A stretch of DNA of 19,340 nucleotides, from assembly GCA_964574325.1 (NCBI GenBank), contig CAZNMY010000118.1, positions 1 to 19,340 of the forward strand, in the 5' to 3' direction. Positions 1 to 7,020 of the stretch are shown piece by piece. The notes beneath the pieces were generated by a model, which was not told the DNA's origin, made no database searches, and saw nothing but the letters and a program-made list of their open reading frames with translations. The translations under genes and the position numbers were made by a program. Positions within the stretch are counted from its first letter, which is position 1, and each line of letters begins with the position of its first letter. Origin of the DNA: CAMDPA01 sp964574325 (GTDB lineage: Bacteria > Pseudomonadota > Alphaproteobacteria > Rhizobiales > Hyphomicrobiaceae).

Positions 1-186
1 TCTCAACCGATTGAAGCGACAGGGAGATCATCATTGGCGGGCGGGGAACTTCGGCTTAGCGCGTAGGCAAACGGCATCCTCGTTCGCTGTGTTGCTGTGT
101 TTGACGCCTCGTGTCCGTCCTGAGACACTGCTGCGAGGAGTCCAGGTAACGGCCGCGCATCCATTTGCACCCGAGAGGAAATCGCC

Positions 187-648
187 ATGGCTCAGATCCG
201 ACACATCGCTATTTCGAGCGACAATCCGACGAAGACGGCGGAGTTCTACAAGCAGGCGATGGGATTGACGGAGGTGGCGCGGTTCAACCTACCGCCCGGG
301 GTGGTCGAGGAGGCGCCACGGCCTTCGACCGTGGTGTTGACCGATGGGCACATTTCGCTTGCGATCCTGAAGTTCGGCAAAGACCAGACCGGCGTCGGCC
401 TCGACTACCAGGGGCTGCATCACATCGGTTTCGTGGTGGATGATCCGGCGGCGTGGACGCCTCACATCGAGGCGCACGGCGCGCCCAACATCACGCGGCC
501 GGAGGACATGCCGAAGACGGCGCACTGGGAGATCAAGTTCCGGGGGCCGGACAACGTCGTGTTCGACATCTCGCATCTCGAGTGGCCCGGGGCTTCGAAG
601 GTCGAGCCGGAGACGAAGGGGATACCGGTGAACGAGGCGGCGGAATAG
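187..648 (+). CDS. VOC-family (glyoxalase/bleomycin-resistance fold) protein
   Basis: A 153-residue protein with the vicinal-oxygen-chelate layout. The N-terminal half opens with RHIAISSDNPTKTAEFY (beta strand, then the helix typical of the fold), and the second half repeats the pattern with LHHIGFVVDD followed by a strand ending in NVVFDISH. His6, the HH pair near residues 77-78 and the late Asp of FDIS are candidate metal ligands. VOC proteins bind a divalent metal and act as isomerases, dioxygenases or resistance proteins; the substrate cannot be read from the sequence. The ATG is supported by GAGAGGAA at 173-180, six bases upstream. The C-terminal tail after the fold is short and charged. 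The gene stands alone: the next gene is 313 bases away. Family assignment is firm, function is open. Confidence 0.85.
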   Translation: MAQIRHIAISSDNPTKTAEFYKQAMGLTEVARFNLPPGVVEEAPRPSTVVLTDGHISLAILKFGKDQTGVGLDYQGLHHIGFVVDDPAAWTPHIEAHGAPNITRPEDMPKTAHWEIKFRGPDNVVFDISHLEWPGASKVEPETKGIPVNEAAE

Positions 649-829
649 AAGGCGCAGACTGGGTCAACTCCGCGTCCTCGTCATGCGTCAGCGTGGAGCG
701 TCGACGTCTTCAGCATTCGCACCAACATTGAAATCCCTGCGTTCCCGGAAGCCGAGCCGGCCGGCAGCGATCCGGTACTATCTCGCACTGCAGTCGCCGG
801 CCAAGTGACGCAGCGAGGTCATCCGGGAC

Positions 830-854
830 CTTTACACTTCTGAGAGGTGTAAAG
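830..854. promoter_or_regulatory. Operator-like palindrome upstream of the metallo-hydrolase gene
   Basis: The left arm CTTTACACTTCT (830-841) and right arm AGAGGTGTAAAG (843-854) are inverted repeats around a single central base, with only one non-Watson-Crick pair (T838 opposite G846). Such a long, nearly symmetric site with AT-containing outer arms is typical of a binding site for a dimeric transcription factor. It lies about 107 bases before the ATG at 962. I do not recognise the regulator. It could also fold as an RNA hairpin, but it has no following T run. Confidence 0.5.
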
Positions 855-871
855 ACCCCGGCTCATCACGC

Positions 872-889
872 TCCGACCTTGCGGTCGGA
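872..889. other. GC-rich hairpin
   Basis: TCCGACC (872-878) and GGTCGGA (883-889) form a perfect 7-bp stem with a four-base TTGC loop. It is followed by GC-rich sequence with no T tract, so it does not look like an intrinsic terminator. It could be part of the leader of the downstream gene or a degenerate repeat unit. Confidence 0.4.
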
Positions 890-961
890 CCGTTCGTCCG
901 GGGACGCGAACAACATGTCTCGATTCGCTTATTTGCGAGTTGATCGAAGAGGACCAAGGAA

Positions 962-1717
962 ATGCGCATCGGCGAATACGACATCGACATCGTGGTGCAG
1001 GGCTATCCGGGCAAGTCGATCTGCCATGGCGGTCTCGGCTGGAGCACGCTGACGCTGATCCGCGGCAAGGGGCGTGTGGCGCTGGTCGACACGGGGCCGT
1101 TCGGTTATCGCCCGCTGATCAAGGAGCGGCTGGCCAAGCGCGGGCTGAAGCCGGCGGACGTGACGGACCTGGTGCTCACGCATTGCCATTTCGACCACTC
1201 GGTCAACTGGGTGATGTTCAAGGATGCCCGGATCGTGATCGGCGCTGCCGAGATGGACTGGGCGCGCAAGCTGCCTTGGGGCGAGAACGCGGTTCCGGAG
1301 TTCTACGTCGAGAAGCTCGATACGTGGCCGACGTGCCGTAAAGTCGAGGACGGCGAGGCGGTGTGGCCGGATCTCAAGGCGTATCTTGCGCCGGGGCATA
1401 CGCCGGGGTGTCTCGTGTTCGTGCTGGATGGGGCAGAGCACGACATCATCTTCACGGGCGACAGCGCAAAGAACCGGGCGGAACTCGTCTCGCGGGACAC
1501 CGATGCCAGCTACGACAAGAAGATCAGCGCGGCGACGGTCGAGATGATCTGGGGCCTCTGGCGAAAGAAGCCGGGCACGATCGTGCTACCGGGGCACGAC
1601 CGGCCGATGGTGCTGAAGGACGGCGTGCCGACCTACGTCGGGTCGATCGAGGCTTCGATCAAGTCGTGGACCGGGGACGACATGGAGACGACAACGGTGT
1701 TCAATCTGGTCGTTTGA
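962..1717 (+). CDS. MBL-fold metallo-hydrolase (N-acyl homoserine lactonase-like)
   Basis: A 251-residue metallo-beta-lactamase-fold hydrolase with a complete dinuclear zinc site. THCHFDHS supplies His74, His76, Asp78 and His79, PGHTPG supplies His146, TGDSA supplies Asp167, and PGHDRP supplies His212. Size and motif spacing fit the group often annotated as AHL lactonase-like, but the fold also includes glyoxalase II-like thioesterases and other hydrolases, so quorum quenching is only one possibility. No signal peptide is visible, so it is probably cytoplasmic. The ATG is preceded by AGAGGA at 948-953 with good spacing. The 25-bp palindrome at 830-854 is a candidate control site. No luxI/luxR homologue is visible nearby to support a signalling role. 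Confidence 0.85.
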   Translation: MRIGEYDIDIVVQGYPGKSICHGGLGWSTLTLIRGKGRVALVDTGPFGYRPLIKERLAKRGLKPADVTDLVLTHCHFDHSVNWVMFKDARIVIGAAEMDWARKLPWGENAVPEFYVEKLDTWPTCRKVEDGEAVWPDLKAYLAPGHTPGCLVFVLDGAEHDIIFTGDSAKNRAELVSRDTDASYDKKISAATVEMIWGLWRKKPGTIVLPGHDRPMVLKDGVPTYVGSIEASIKSWTGDDMETTTVFNLVV

Positions 1718-1769
1718 TGGGCATCCGCGCCGCATTGACATCGGCGGCCCGTCTGCCGATCTCTGGGGT

Positions 1770-2582
1770 ATGGTCACCAACGGCACGAACTCGACGACAT
1801 CAGGCTCCGAGGCTGGTTCCACCGGATCGGCGTCCGGCCCTGCGGGCGGGGGAACGCGCCCTACGATCGACGATGCGGAGTTGAAGCGCTTCGCGGCGCT
1901 GGCTGCGGACTGGTGGAACCCGAAGGGTAAATTCCGGCCGTTGCATCAGATCGGTCCGGTGCGGCTCGAGTTCGTGCGCGACCGCCTGAAGGAGCACTTC
2001 AAGCTCGATGGGCGGGGAATCCGGCCGCTGGCGGGATTGCGCTTGCTCGATATCGGGTGCGGCGGCGGGCTGATCTCGGAGCCGCTGGCGCGGATGGGGG
2101 CGAAGGTCACCGGAATCGAGCCGAAGGAGGCCAACATCAAGGCGGCGATCGCGCACGCGGAACCGCAAGGGCTCGACATCGACTATCGGGCGGCGACGGT
2201 CGAAGACCTCGTGGCGGCAGGCGAGACGTTCGATGCGGTCGTGTGCCTGGAAGTGGTCGAGCACGTGCCGGACGTCGGGGCGTTCCTGAAGAGTTGCGCG
2301 GCGGCCGTGAAGCCCGACGGGATCATGGTTCTGTCCACCATCAACCGGACGCTCAAATCGTTCGCGCTGGCGATCGTGGGAGCGGAGTACGTGCTGCGGT
2401 GGCTGCCGGTCGGCACGCACCAGTGGGATCGCTTCATCACGCCGGCCGAGCTCGAGGGGCACGTCGCGGCTGCAGGGCTGCGGATGGGGCCGGCCAGGGG
2501 AATGGCCTACAACCCGCTGCGGGACGACTGGTCGCTCGCCGCCGACACAGACGTCAACTATCTCGCAGCCGCGACCCGTTGA
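1770..2582 (+). CDS. ubiG: UbiG, bifunctional ubiquinone O-methyltransferase
   Basis: UbiG performs the two SAM-dependent O-methylations of ubiquinone synthesis, on 2-polyprenyl-6-hydroxyphenol and on the later demethylubiquinol. The 270-residue protein shows the family signature FAALAADWWNPKGKFRPLH near residues 38-56, SAM motif I LDIGCGGG around residues 93-100, the acidic end of the next strand in GIEP, and VVCLEVVEHVPD as motif II/III. Beyond that lie STINRT and the lid segment containing GTHQWDRFITP. The first 30 residues (Ser/Gly/Thr-rich) are poorly conserved in type and probably disordered; starting later would still leave the whole catalytic domain. It starts 53 bases after the preceding stop. 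In many alphaproteobacteria ubiG neighbours lysC, which is not seen here. Confidence 0.93.
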   Translation: MVTNGTNSTTSGSEAGSTGSASGPAGGGTRPTIDDAELKRFAALAADWWNPKGKFRPLHQIGPVRLEFVRDRLKEHFKLDGRGIRPLAGLRLLDIGCGGGLISEPLARMGAKVTGIEPKEANIKAAIAHAEPQGLDIDYRAATVEDLVAAGETFDAVVCLEVVEHVPDVGAFLKSCAAAVKPDGIMVLSTINRTLKSFALAIVGAEYVLRWLPVGTHQWDRFITPAELEGHVAAAGLRMGPARGMAYNPLRDDWSLAADTDVNYLAAATR

Positions 2583-2702
2583 TGCGGCTCCACGGGCTCG
2601 TCGACGAAAGCAGCCCTTTACCCGGCGCGGCAACCTGCTTTAAGGTGTTTCCAAGACAACCAACGCGCTAGATGCATAATTGCCAGGCGCCGGAGACATA
2701 CT

Positions 2703-3914
2703 TTGCAGGGGCGTGACGACGATCGCCGTCCCGGGCATTCAGATTCAGCCGGGAATTCGGGTGGAACTGACGCCAGCGGGGCCGGACGGCTTGAACGGCC
2801 GAATGAACGGCCGAATGCGCGGCCACAGCCGATTGCAGCTGCTGGCTCTCATGCTGGCTCTCAATCGGGTCCTCTGCGTTCCGGCGATCCTTCGGTTTAT
2901 GCAGCGCTGGATCTCGGCACCAACAATTGTCGTTTGCTGATCGCACGTCCGACGCGGCGCGGCTTTCACGTGATCGATGCCTTCTCGCGAATCGTCCGGC
3001 TGGGCGAGGGCGTGAGCGGGACGGGGCTGCTGTCGGAAGCCGCGATGGGGCGCGCGCTGGATGCTCTGCGGGTGTGCCATACCAAGATCAGCCGGGCGAA
3101 CGTTTCGAGTGCCAAGCTCGTCGCCACAGAGGCTTGCCGGATCGCGAGCAACGGACCGGCGTTCATCGACCGGGTTCGCGAGGACCTCGGGCTCGATATC
3201 GAGATCCTGTCGCGCGAGGACGAAGCGAAACTCGCCGTGTGCGGATGCGCATCGCTGATCGATCTGGAATGCGATCATGCGATGGTGTTCGACATCGGCG
3301 GGGGATCGTCGGAGTTGATCTGGCTCGATCTCGCGCGCCGGCAGGGCTATTGGCGGCGGTCGCTGGCGGATCGGATGGATGCGCATACGTGCATCGCCGC
3401 GTGGACCTCGCTGCCGGTCGGCGTCGTGTCGATGGCGGAGAAGTTCGACGGCCGCAATGTCACGCCGGAGAGCTTCGAGGCGATGGTCGCGTCGGTCACG
3501 CGGCTGATCGAGCCGTTCGAGGCCGCGCACCGGATGTCCGAGCAGATCGCCAAGGGGCGCGTTCATCTGCTGGGTACGTCGGGCACGGTGACGACGATCG
3601 CGGGCATCCTGCTCGGGCTGCCGCGCTACGATCGCAATCGCGTCGATGGGTGCTGGCTCGCGACACCCGATGTGAGAGCGGTGACGCGGGGCCTTCTCAA
3701 TCGGACGTTCGAGCAACGCGTGGCTGAGCCTTGTATCGGCCGGGAACGTGCCGATCTGGTGCTGGCGGGCTGTGCGATCCTGGAGGCACTGTTGCGGATG
3801 TGGCCGGCGCGGCGGCTGCGGGTCGCCGACAGGGGCCTGCGCGAAGGCATACTTGCAACGCTCATGGCTGCCGACGGTCACTATCAGGACCGCACTCCCG
3901 TCCGGCGTACTTAG
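2703..3914 (+). CDS. Ppx/GppA family phosphatase
   Basis: This family (ASKHA fold) hydrolyses polyphosphate from the chain end and/or converts pppGpp to ppGpp. The phosphate-1 loop appears as ALDLGTNNCRLLI near residues 68-80, and the phosphate-2 loop as VFDIGGGSSEL with its Asp at about 197. LLGTSGTVTTIAG and a C-terminal VADRGLREGIL complete the domain. Only the short core (exopolyphosphatase N-domain) is present; the C-terminal HD extension of long Ppx proteins is missing, as in many alphaproteobacterial homologues. The only usual in-frame start before the core is TTG at 2703. It gives a 65-residue Gly/Asn/Pro/Arg-rich leader built partly from 12-base repeats; the true start is therefore uncertain. 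rlmE follows after 63 bases, a pairing I recall from other alphaproteobacteria. Confidence 0.88.
   Translation: MQGRDDDRRPGHSDSAGNSGGTDASGAGRLERPNERPNARPQPIAAAGSHAGSQSGPLRSGDPSVYAALDLGTNNCRLLIARPTRRGFHVIDAFSRIVRLGEGVSGTGLLSEAAMGRALDALRVCHTKISRANVSSAKLVATEACRIASNGPAFIDRVREDLGLDIEILSREDEAKLAVCGCASLIDLECDHAMVFDIGGGSSELIWLDLARRQGYWRRSLADRMDAHTCIAAWTSLPVGVVSMAEKFDGRNVTPESFEAMVASVTRLIEPFEAAHRMSEQIAKGRVHLLGTSGTVTTIAGILLGLPRYDRNRVDGCWLATPDVRAVTRGLLNRTFEQRVAEPCIGRERADLVLAGCAILEALLRMWPARRLRVADRGLREGILATLMAADGHYQDRTPVRRT
2793..2864. repeat. Two 12-bp tandem duplications in the Ppx/GppA leader
   Basis: GAACGGCCGAAT occurs twice in direct contact (2793-2804, 2805-2816) and partly a third time, encoding Glu-Arg-Pro-Asn repeats. 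GCTGGCTCTCAT at 2841-2852 is followed by a copy with one change at 2853-2864, encoding Ala-Gly-Ser-His/Gln. Both are multiples of three and keep the frame open. Confidence 0.85.
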
Positions 3915-3977
3915 AGCCGTTCTGTCAAATCGTTCGATCGCCGATGGCGATCGCGTAGAAGTGAAAGCAGGCCCTCG

Positions 3978-4712
3978 ATGGCAAAACCTCCTTCGGCAGG
4001 TAAAGGCGGCAAAGGCGGCTCACCCGGCTTGCGCGGCGGGGAGCGCAATATGCGCGTCAAGCTGAAGACGGCGCGGCAGCGCACGCCGTCGCAACAGCGC
4101 TGGCTCGAACGTCAGTTGAACGATCCTTATGTCGCTGCGGCCAAGCGCGACGGCATGCGGTCGCGTGCGGCCTTCAAGCTGACGGAGATCGACGATCGAT
4201 ACAAACTGCTGAAGCCGGGGCACCGCGTGGTCGATCTCGGGGCAGCGCCGGGCGGGTGGACGCAGATCGCGGTCGACCGGGTGAAGGCGGTCGAAGGCCG
4301 TGGCCAGGTCATCGGCATCGACTATCTCGAGATGGGGAGCATCGCGGGGGCGACGATCCTGATGCTCGATTTCCTCGAAGACGGCGCGCCCGACAAGCTG
4401 AAATCGCTGCTGCGCGACGGCGGGGCGGACGTCGTGCTGTCGGACATGGCAGCGCCGACCACGGGGCACACGGGCACCGATCATCTGCGGATCATGGGTC
4501 TCGCCGAGACGGCGGCGCAATTCGCACGCGAAGTGCTGGCACCGGGCGGGGCGTTTCTGTGCAAGATGTTCCAGGGCGGCACCGAGCGGGAGCTGCTGGC
4601 CGATCTCAAGCGCGACTTCGCGACGGTTCGGCACGTCAAGCCGCCGGCGAGCCGGAAGGAATCGACCGAGCTCTACATGCTGGCGATGGGATTTCGCGGT
4701 CGCGAAGGCTGA
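3978..4712 (+). CDS. rlmE: RlmE (FtsJ/RrmJ), 23S rRNA 2'-O-methyltransferase
   Basis: RlmE methylates the ribose of U2552 (E. coli numbering) in the A loop of 23S rRNA during late 50S assembly. The 244-residue protein carries the family's K-D-K-E catalytic set: Lys67 in RAAFKL, Asp156 in LSDMAAP, Lys196 in FLCKMFQGG and Glu231 in TELYM. The SAM-binding loop is VVDLGAAPGGWTQ. It is about 35 residues longer than the E. coli enzyme, because of a basic Lys/Gly-rich N-terminal segment (residues 1-30) that could contact RNA. The ATG is preceded by a weak AAAGCAGG stretch. It lies 63 bases after the Ppx/GppA gene, suggesting cotranscription, and ends convergently with secB across a strong hairpin. 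Confidence 0.94.
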   Translation: MAKPPSAGKGGKGGSPGLRGGERNMRVKLKTARQRTPSQQRWLERQLNDPYVAAAKRDGMRSRAAFKLTEIDDRYKLLKPGHRVVDLGAAPGGWTQIAVDRVKAVEGRGQVIGIDYLEMGSIAGATILMLDFLEDGAPDKLKSLLRDGGADVVLSDMAAPTTGHTGTDHLRIMGLAETAAQFAREVLAPGGAFLCKMFQGGTERELLADLKRDFATVRHVKPPASRKESTELYMLAMGFRGREG

Positions 4713-4772
4713 TCCTCGCTGTCACGCCTCGTCTCGAGTGGGCTGCATTCCGGGCGGGCTCAGCAACGAGAA

Positions 4773-4800
4773 GGCGGGCGGCGATGATCGCCGGCCCGCC
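4773..4800. terminator. Hairpin between convergent rlmE and secB
   Basis: GGCGGGC (4773-4779) pairs with GCCCGCC (4794-4800), and inside it GGCG pairs with CGCC around an ATGAT loop, leaving one bulged G. This 11-bp stem sits between two convergent stop codons. Read on the minus strand it is followed by TTCTCGTT, so it is a better intrinsic terminator for secB than for rlmE. It may serve both. Confidence 0.5.
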
Positions 4801-4833
4801 GCTGCAGGGGCATCGCTTCATGCCGCTGGGGCT

Positions 4834-5322
4834 TCAGACGACTTGGGGGTTGTCGTTGCCGGGCGCCATCTGCTGCTGGCGCTGAAGGTAGAGCTGGGCG
4901 AAGTCGATCGGGTCGAGCAGCAGGGGCGGGAATCCGCCTTCGCGCGTGACGTCGGCGAGCAGGCGGCGCAAGAACGGGAAGATCAGCGTCGGACAGTTGA
5001 TGAGAAGGAAGGGCTCGAGCGACGGCGGCGGCATGTTCTCGATGTGGAACAGGCCGGCATAGATGCACTCGACCTCATAGATCACGCCGACCTTGCTTTC
5101 GGCCTTCGCCGTGAAGTGGATGGCGCTCTCGAACAGATTTTCGGCCATGGGGCGCGCGTTGACGTTGACCTCGACCTTCAGGTTCGGGTCGTCGCCGGGG
5201 CCTTGCAGCAGGCGATCGATGTTCGGGTTCTCGAACGAGAAATCCTTGATGTACTGGGCGACGACGCGTGCCTGCACATTCAGTTGCGGATCCTGTCCAA
5301 TGCCTTCCGGATTGTCGGCCAT
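4834..5322 (-). CDS. secB: SecB, protein-export chaperone
   Basis: SecB is a homotetrameric cytoplasmic chaperone that keeps preproteins unfolded and delivers them to SecA. The 162-residue sequence has the whole family signature: QYIKDFSFENPNI near the N terminus, then VEVNVNARPM, YEVECIYAGLFHIEN, the CPTLIFPFLRRLLADVTREGG block and FPPLLLDPIDFAQLYLQR. The tail is short and ends soon after the Gln/Pro-rich stretch. Length fits alphaproteobacterial SecB (about 160). The start ATG has only a weak GGGGCG upstream. fxsA lies just upstream on the same strand with a 105-base gap, so the two may be cotranscribed or secB may have its own promoter. The gene converges on rlmE. Confidence 0.96.
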   Translation of the reverse strand: MADNPEGIGQDPQLNVQARVVAQYIKDFSFENPNIDRLLQGPGDDPNLKVEVNVNARPMAENLFESAIHFTAKAESKVGVIYEVECIYAGLFHIENMPPPSLEPFLLINCPTLIFPFLRRLLADVTREGGFPPLLLDPIDFAQLYLQRQQQMAPGNDNPQVV

Positions 5323-5427
5323 TCGTGCGCCCCGATTTCCTATGGTTGATGTTTTCTGTCTGGCCGGTGGCTATCACGATTGAAGGGGCAGGGGCAATGC
5401 GACGCCGAGCGGGCGAGTGCTGCTCGC

Positions 5428-5988
5428 TCAGGGCCGCTCGCGCTCGTCGGTGACCGGCTTCGACGGCGGCTTCGACGGCGATTTGGGCTCGTCGACCCGC
5501 TCCCATTCGGCATCGATCACCGGTCCGGGGCCGGCATGGGGGCGGGATCGCCGGGGGGCAGCATCATCCGGCTCGCGTCCTGGCTCGCGTCCTGGCGAGC
5601 GCCATTCGCGGGTCTCGACTCTCACGTCGGCATTCTCGAACATGCGGCGCAGCGCCCAACGGGCGATCCATCGGCGGAGCGGGGGGACGAGCAGCGGCAG
5701 GGCGATGAGGTCGGTGAGCAGGCCCGGAATGAGCAGCAGGACGCCGGCCACCATCAGCATGAAGCTGTCGACGACGGGCTCGATCGGCGGGCGTCCTTCC
5801 GCCATCGACTGGGCGGCCCTGCGGGCGGCCTGCAGTCCTTGCCTCTGGACGATGAGGCCGCCGACCACGCCCGTGGCGATCAACAGGAGGATGGTGAGCC
5901 ACACGCCCAGCGACTGGCCGACCTTGATGAGCACGGCCAGCTCGAGCAGCGGGAACGCCAAGCCCAGCAGGATCAGGGCGATATGCAT
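5428..5988 (-). CDS. fxsA: FxsA family membrane protein
   Basis: FxsA is a small inner-membrane protein; in E. coli its overproduction relieves F-plasmid exclusion of phage T7, but its normal job is unknown. The 186-residue product has hydrophobic segments at about residues 1-21, 27-47 and 74-103. Between the second and third lie the family's GGLIVQRQGLQAARRA and the SMAEGRPPIEPVVDSF segment, followed by GVLLLIPGLLTD. After about residue 125 it ends in a hydrophilic Arg/Glu/Pro-rich tail, longer than in E. coli, containing a duplicated Arg-Glu-Pro-Gly unit. The gene is divergent from the Tim44-like gene with 238 bases between them and lies upstream of secB. The grouping of secB, fxsA and Tim44-like genes is one I recall from Hyphomicrobiales. 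Confidence 0.9.
   Translation of the reverse strand: MHIALILLGLAFPLLELAVLIKVGQSLGVWLTILLLIATGVVGGLIVQRQGLQAARRAAQSMAEGRPPIEPVVDSFMLMVAGVLLLIPGLLTDLIALPLLVPPLRRWIARWALRRMFENADVRVETREWRSPGREPGREPDDAAPRRSRPHAGPGPVIDAEWERVDEPKSPSKPPSKPVTDERERP
5571..5594. repeat. 12-bp tandem duplication in the fxsA tail
   Basis: GCTCGCGTCCTG is present twice in direct contact (5571-5582 and 5583-5594). On the coding (minus) strand this gives a repeated Arg-Glu-Pro-Gly unit in the hydrophilic C-terminal tail. It keeps the reading frame. Confidence 0.85.
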
Positions 5989-6226
5989 GCGATGCCGGTT
6001 ACCCTCGAACGATTTGTGATTGCAGCCGGGCCCCAGTGGGCGTAATCGAAATTCAGAGCTTGGACTGTGATGACGCTTCGGTCGGCAGGCGCCTGCAGTT
6101 GGTTACACAATGCAGCCGCAATACCTCCATATCCGCTGCTCCGGCCAAAATCGCCTGACGTACTGGTGTCGAGGCGGTCGAGACATTACATAGTCTAGTC
6201 GAGTGGCATTATCCGAGAAAGCACCA

Positions 6227-6964
6227 ATGGACGGCAAAATCGACCTCATCACGTTGATTTCCCTGGTGGTGGCCATTGTCGCGATCTGGAAACTGCGGAG
6301 CGTGCTCGGCCAGCGCACCAACCAGGACGAGACCCGGATCGACCAGCAGATGCGTGCGCGACAGGAGCGCGAGCGACAGGCGGCGGCCAATCAGAAGGTC
6401 GTCGCCATGCCGCGCCGCGGCGTCGACGAGAGCGGCGCAGCCGTGTCGGCGGCAGATCAGGCGGCACTCGCCCAGGCGGAGGAGAAGGTCAAGACCTTCT
6501 CGCCAGACCCGGCGGTCGAACAGGGGTTGCTCGCGATCCTGCGCGCCGAGGGGGCATTCGATCCCGCCCACTTCATGCAGGGCGCGAAGCAGGCCTACGA
6601 GATGATCGTGACGGCCTTCGCGGAAGGCAATCGCCGGATGCTCAAGGACCTGCTCAGCAAAGAGGTGATGGAAGGCTTCAACGCCGCGATCACCGACCGC
6701 GAGCGCAAGGGTGAAGTCATCGACCAGAGCTTCGTCGGCATCAACAAGGCCGATATCGTGGGCGCAGAGGTCAAGAACGGCATCGCGACGGTAACGGTGA
6801 AATTCGAGAGCCAGTTGATCTCGGCTACACGAAACAAGTCGGGCGAGGTCATCGCGGGCGATCCCCAGAAGATCGCGGACGTGACGGATATCTGGAGCTT
6901 CGCGCGCGAGGTGGGTGCGCGTGGACCGAACTGGAAGCTGGTGGCGACCGAGCCGGGGAGCTGA
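6227..6964 (+). CDS. Tim44/TimA-family adaptor protein
   Basis: A 245-residue protein with one N-terminal membrane segment (about residues 5-24, IDLITLISLVVAIVAIWKL). A charged Glu/Arg/Gln linker follows, then a Tim44-like domain over about residues 90-240, with FMQGAKQAYEMIVTAFAEG and VIDQSFVGINKADIVGA. The domain is related to the mitochondrial import component Tim44; bacterial members are thought to be membrane-anchored adaptors, and their partner here is unknown. I place the start at ATG 6227 because GAGAAA lies at 6215-6220 with six bases of spacing and the membrane segment then begins at once. A GTG at 6203 in frame would add eight residues without a better ribosome site. It is first in a likely operon with mltA and smr and divergent from fxsA. 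Confidence 0.88.
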   Translation: MDGKIDLITLISLVVAIVAIWKLRSVLGQRTNQDETRIDQQMRARQERERQAAANQKVVAMPRRGVDESGAAVSAADQAALAQAEEKVKTFSPDPAVEQGLLAILRAEGAFDPAHFMQGAKQAYEMIVTAFAEGNRRMLKDLLSKEVMEGFNAAITDRERKGEVIDQSFVGINKADIVGAEVKNGIATVTVKFESQLISATRNKSGEVIAGDPQKIADVTDIWSFAREVGARGPNWKLVATEPGS

Positions 6965-7020
6965 GGGTTTCCAGGCATCGGGTTTTCAGGCATTCCGGCC
7001 TGCTTCAGCGGTTGCAAGTC

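Larger units (their letters stand above)
649..961. other. Gap without a gene, holding an operator-like palindrome and a hairpin
   Basis: No open frame here has a ribosome binding site or recognisable protein. The notable content is a 25-bp near-perfect palindrome at 830-854 and a GC-rich hairpin at 872-889, both listed separately. They lie between the VOC gene and the metallo-hydrolase gene, so they may form the upstream control region of the latter. No clear sigma-70 promoter is visible. Confidence 0.6.

Noticed and set aside
872..889. Hairpin at 872-889 as an intrinsic terminator of the VOC gene
   Set aside because: It has no T tract and lies over 220 bases after the stop, next to the next gene's leader.
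962..1717. Calling the metallo-hydrolase a confirmed quorum-quenching lactonase
   Set aside because: The metal site is shared by many hydrolases, and nothing nearby supports acyl-homoserine lactone signalling.
1800..2633. Minus-strand open frame opposite ubiG
   Set aside because: Composition is that of a GC-rich shadow frame, and ubiG on the plus strand is clearly conserved.
2745..3881. Long minus-strand open frame opposite the Ppx/GppA gene
   Set aside because: Arg/Pro/Gln-rich shadow of a conserved gene; no ribosome site or domain.
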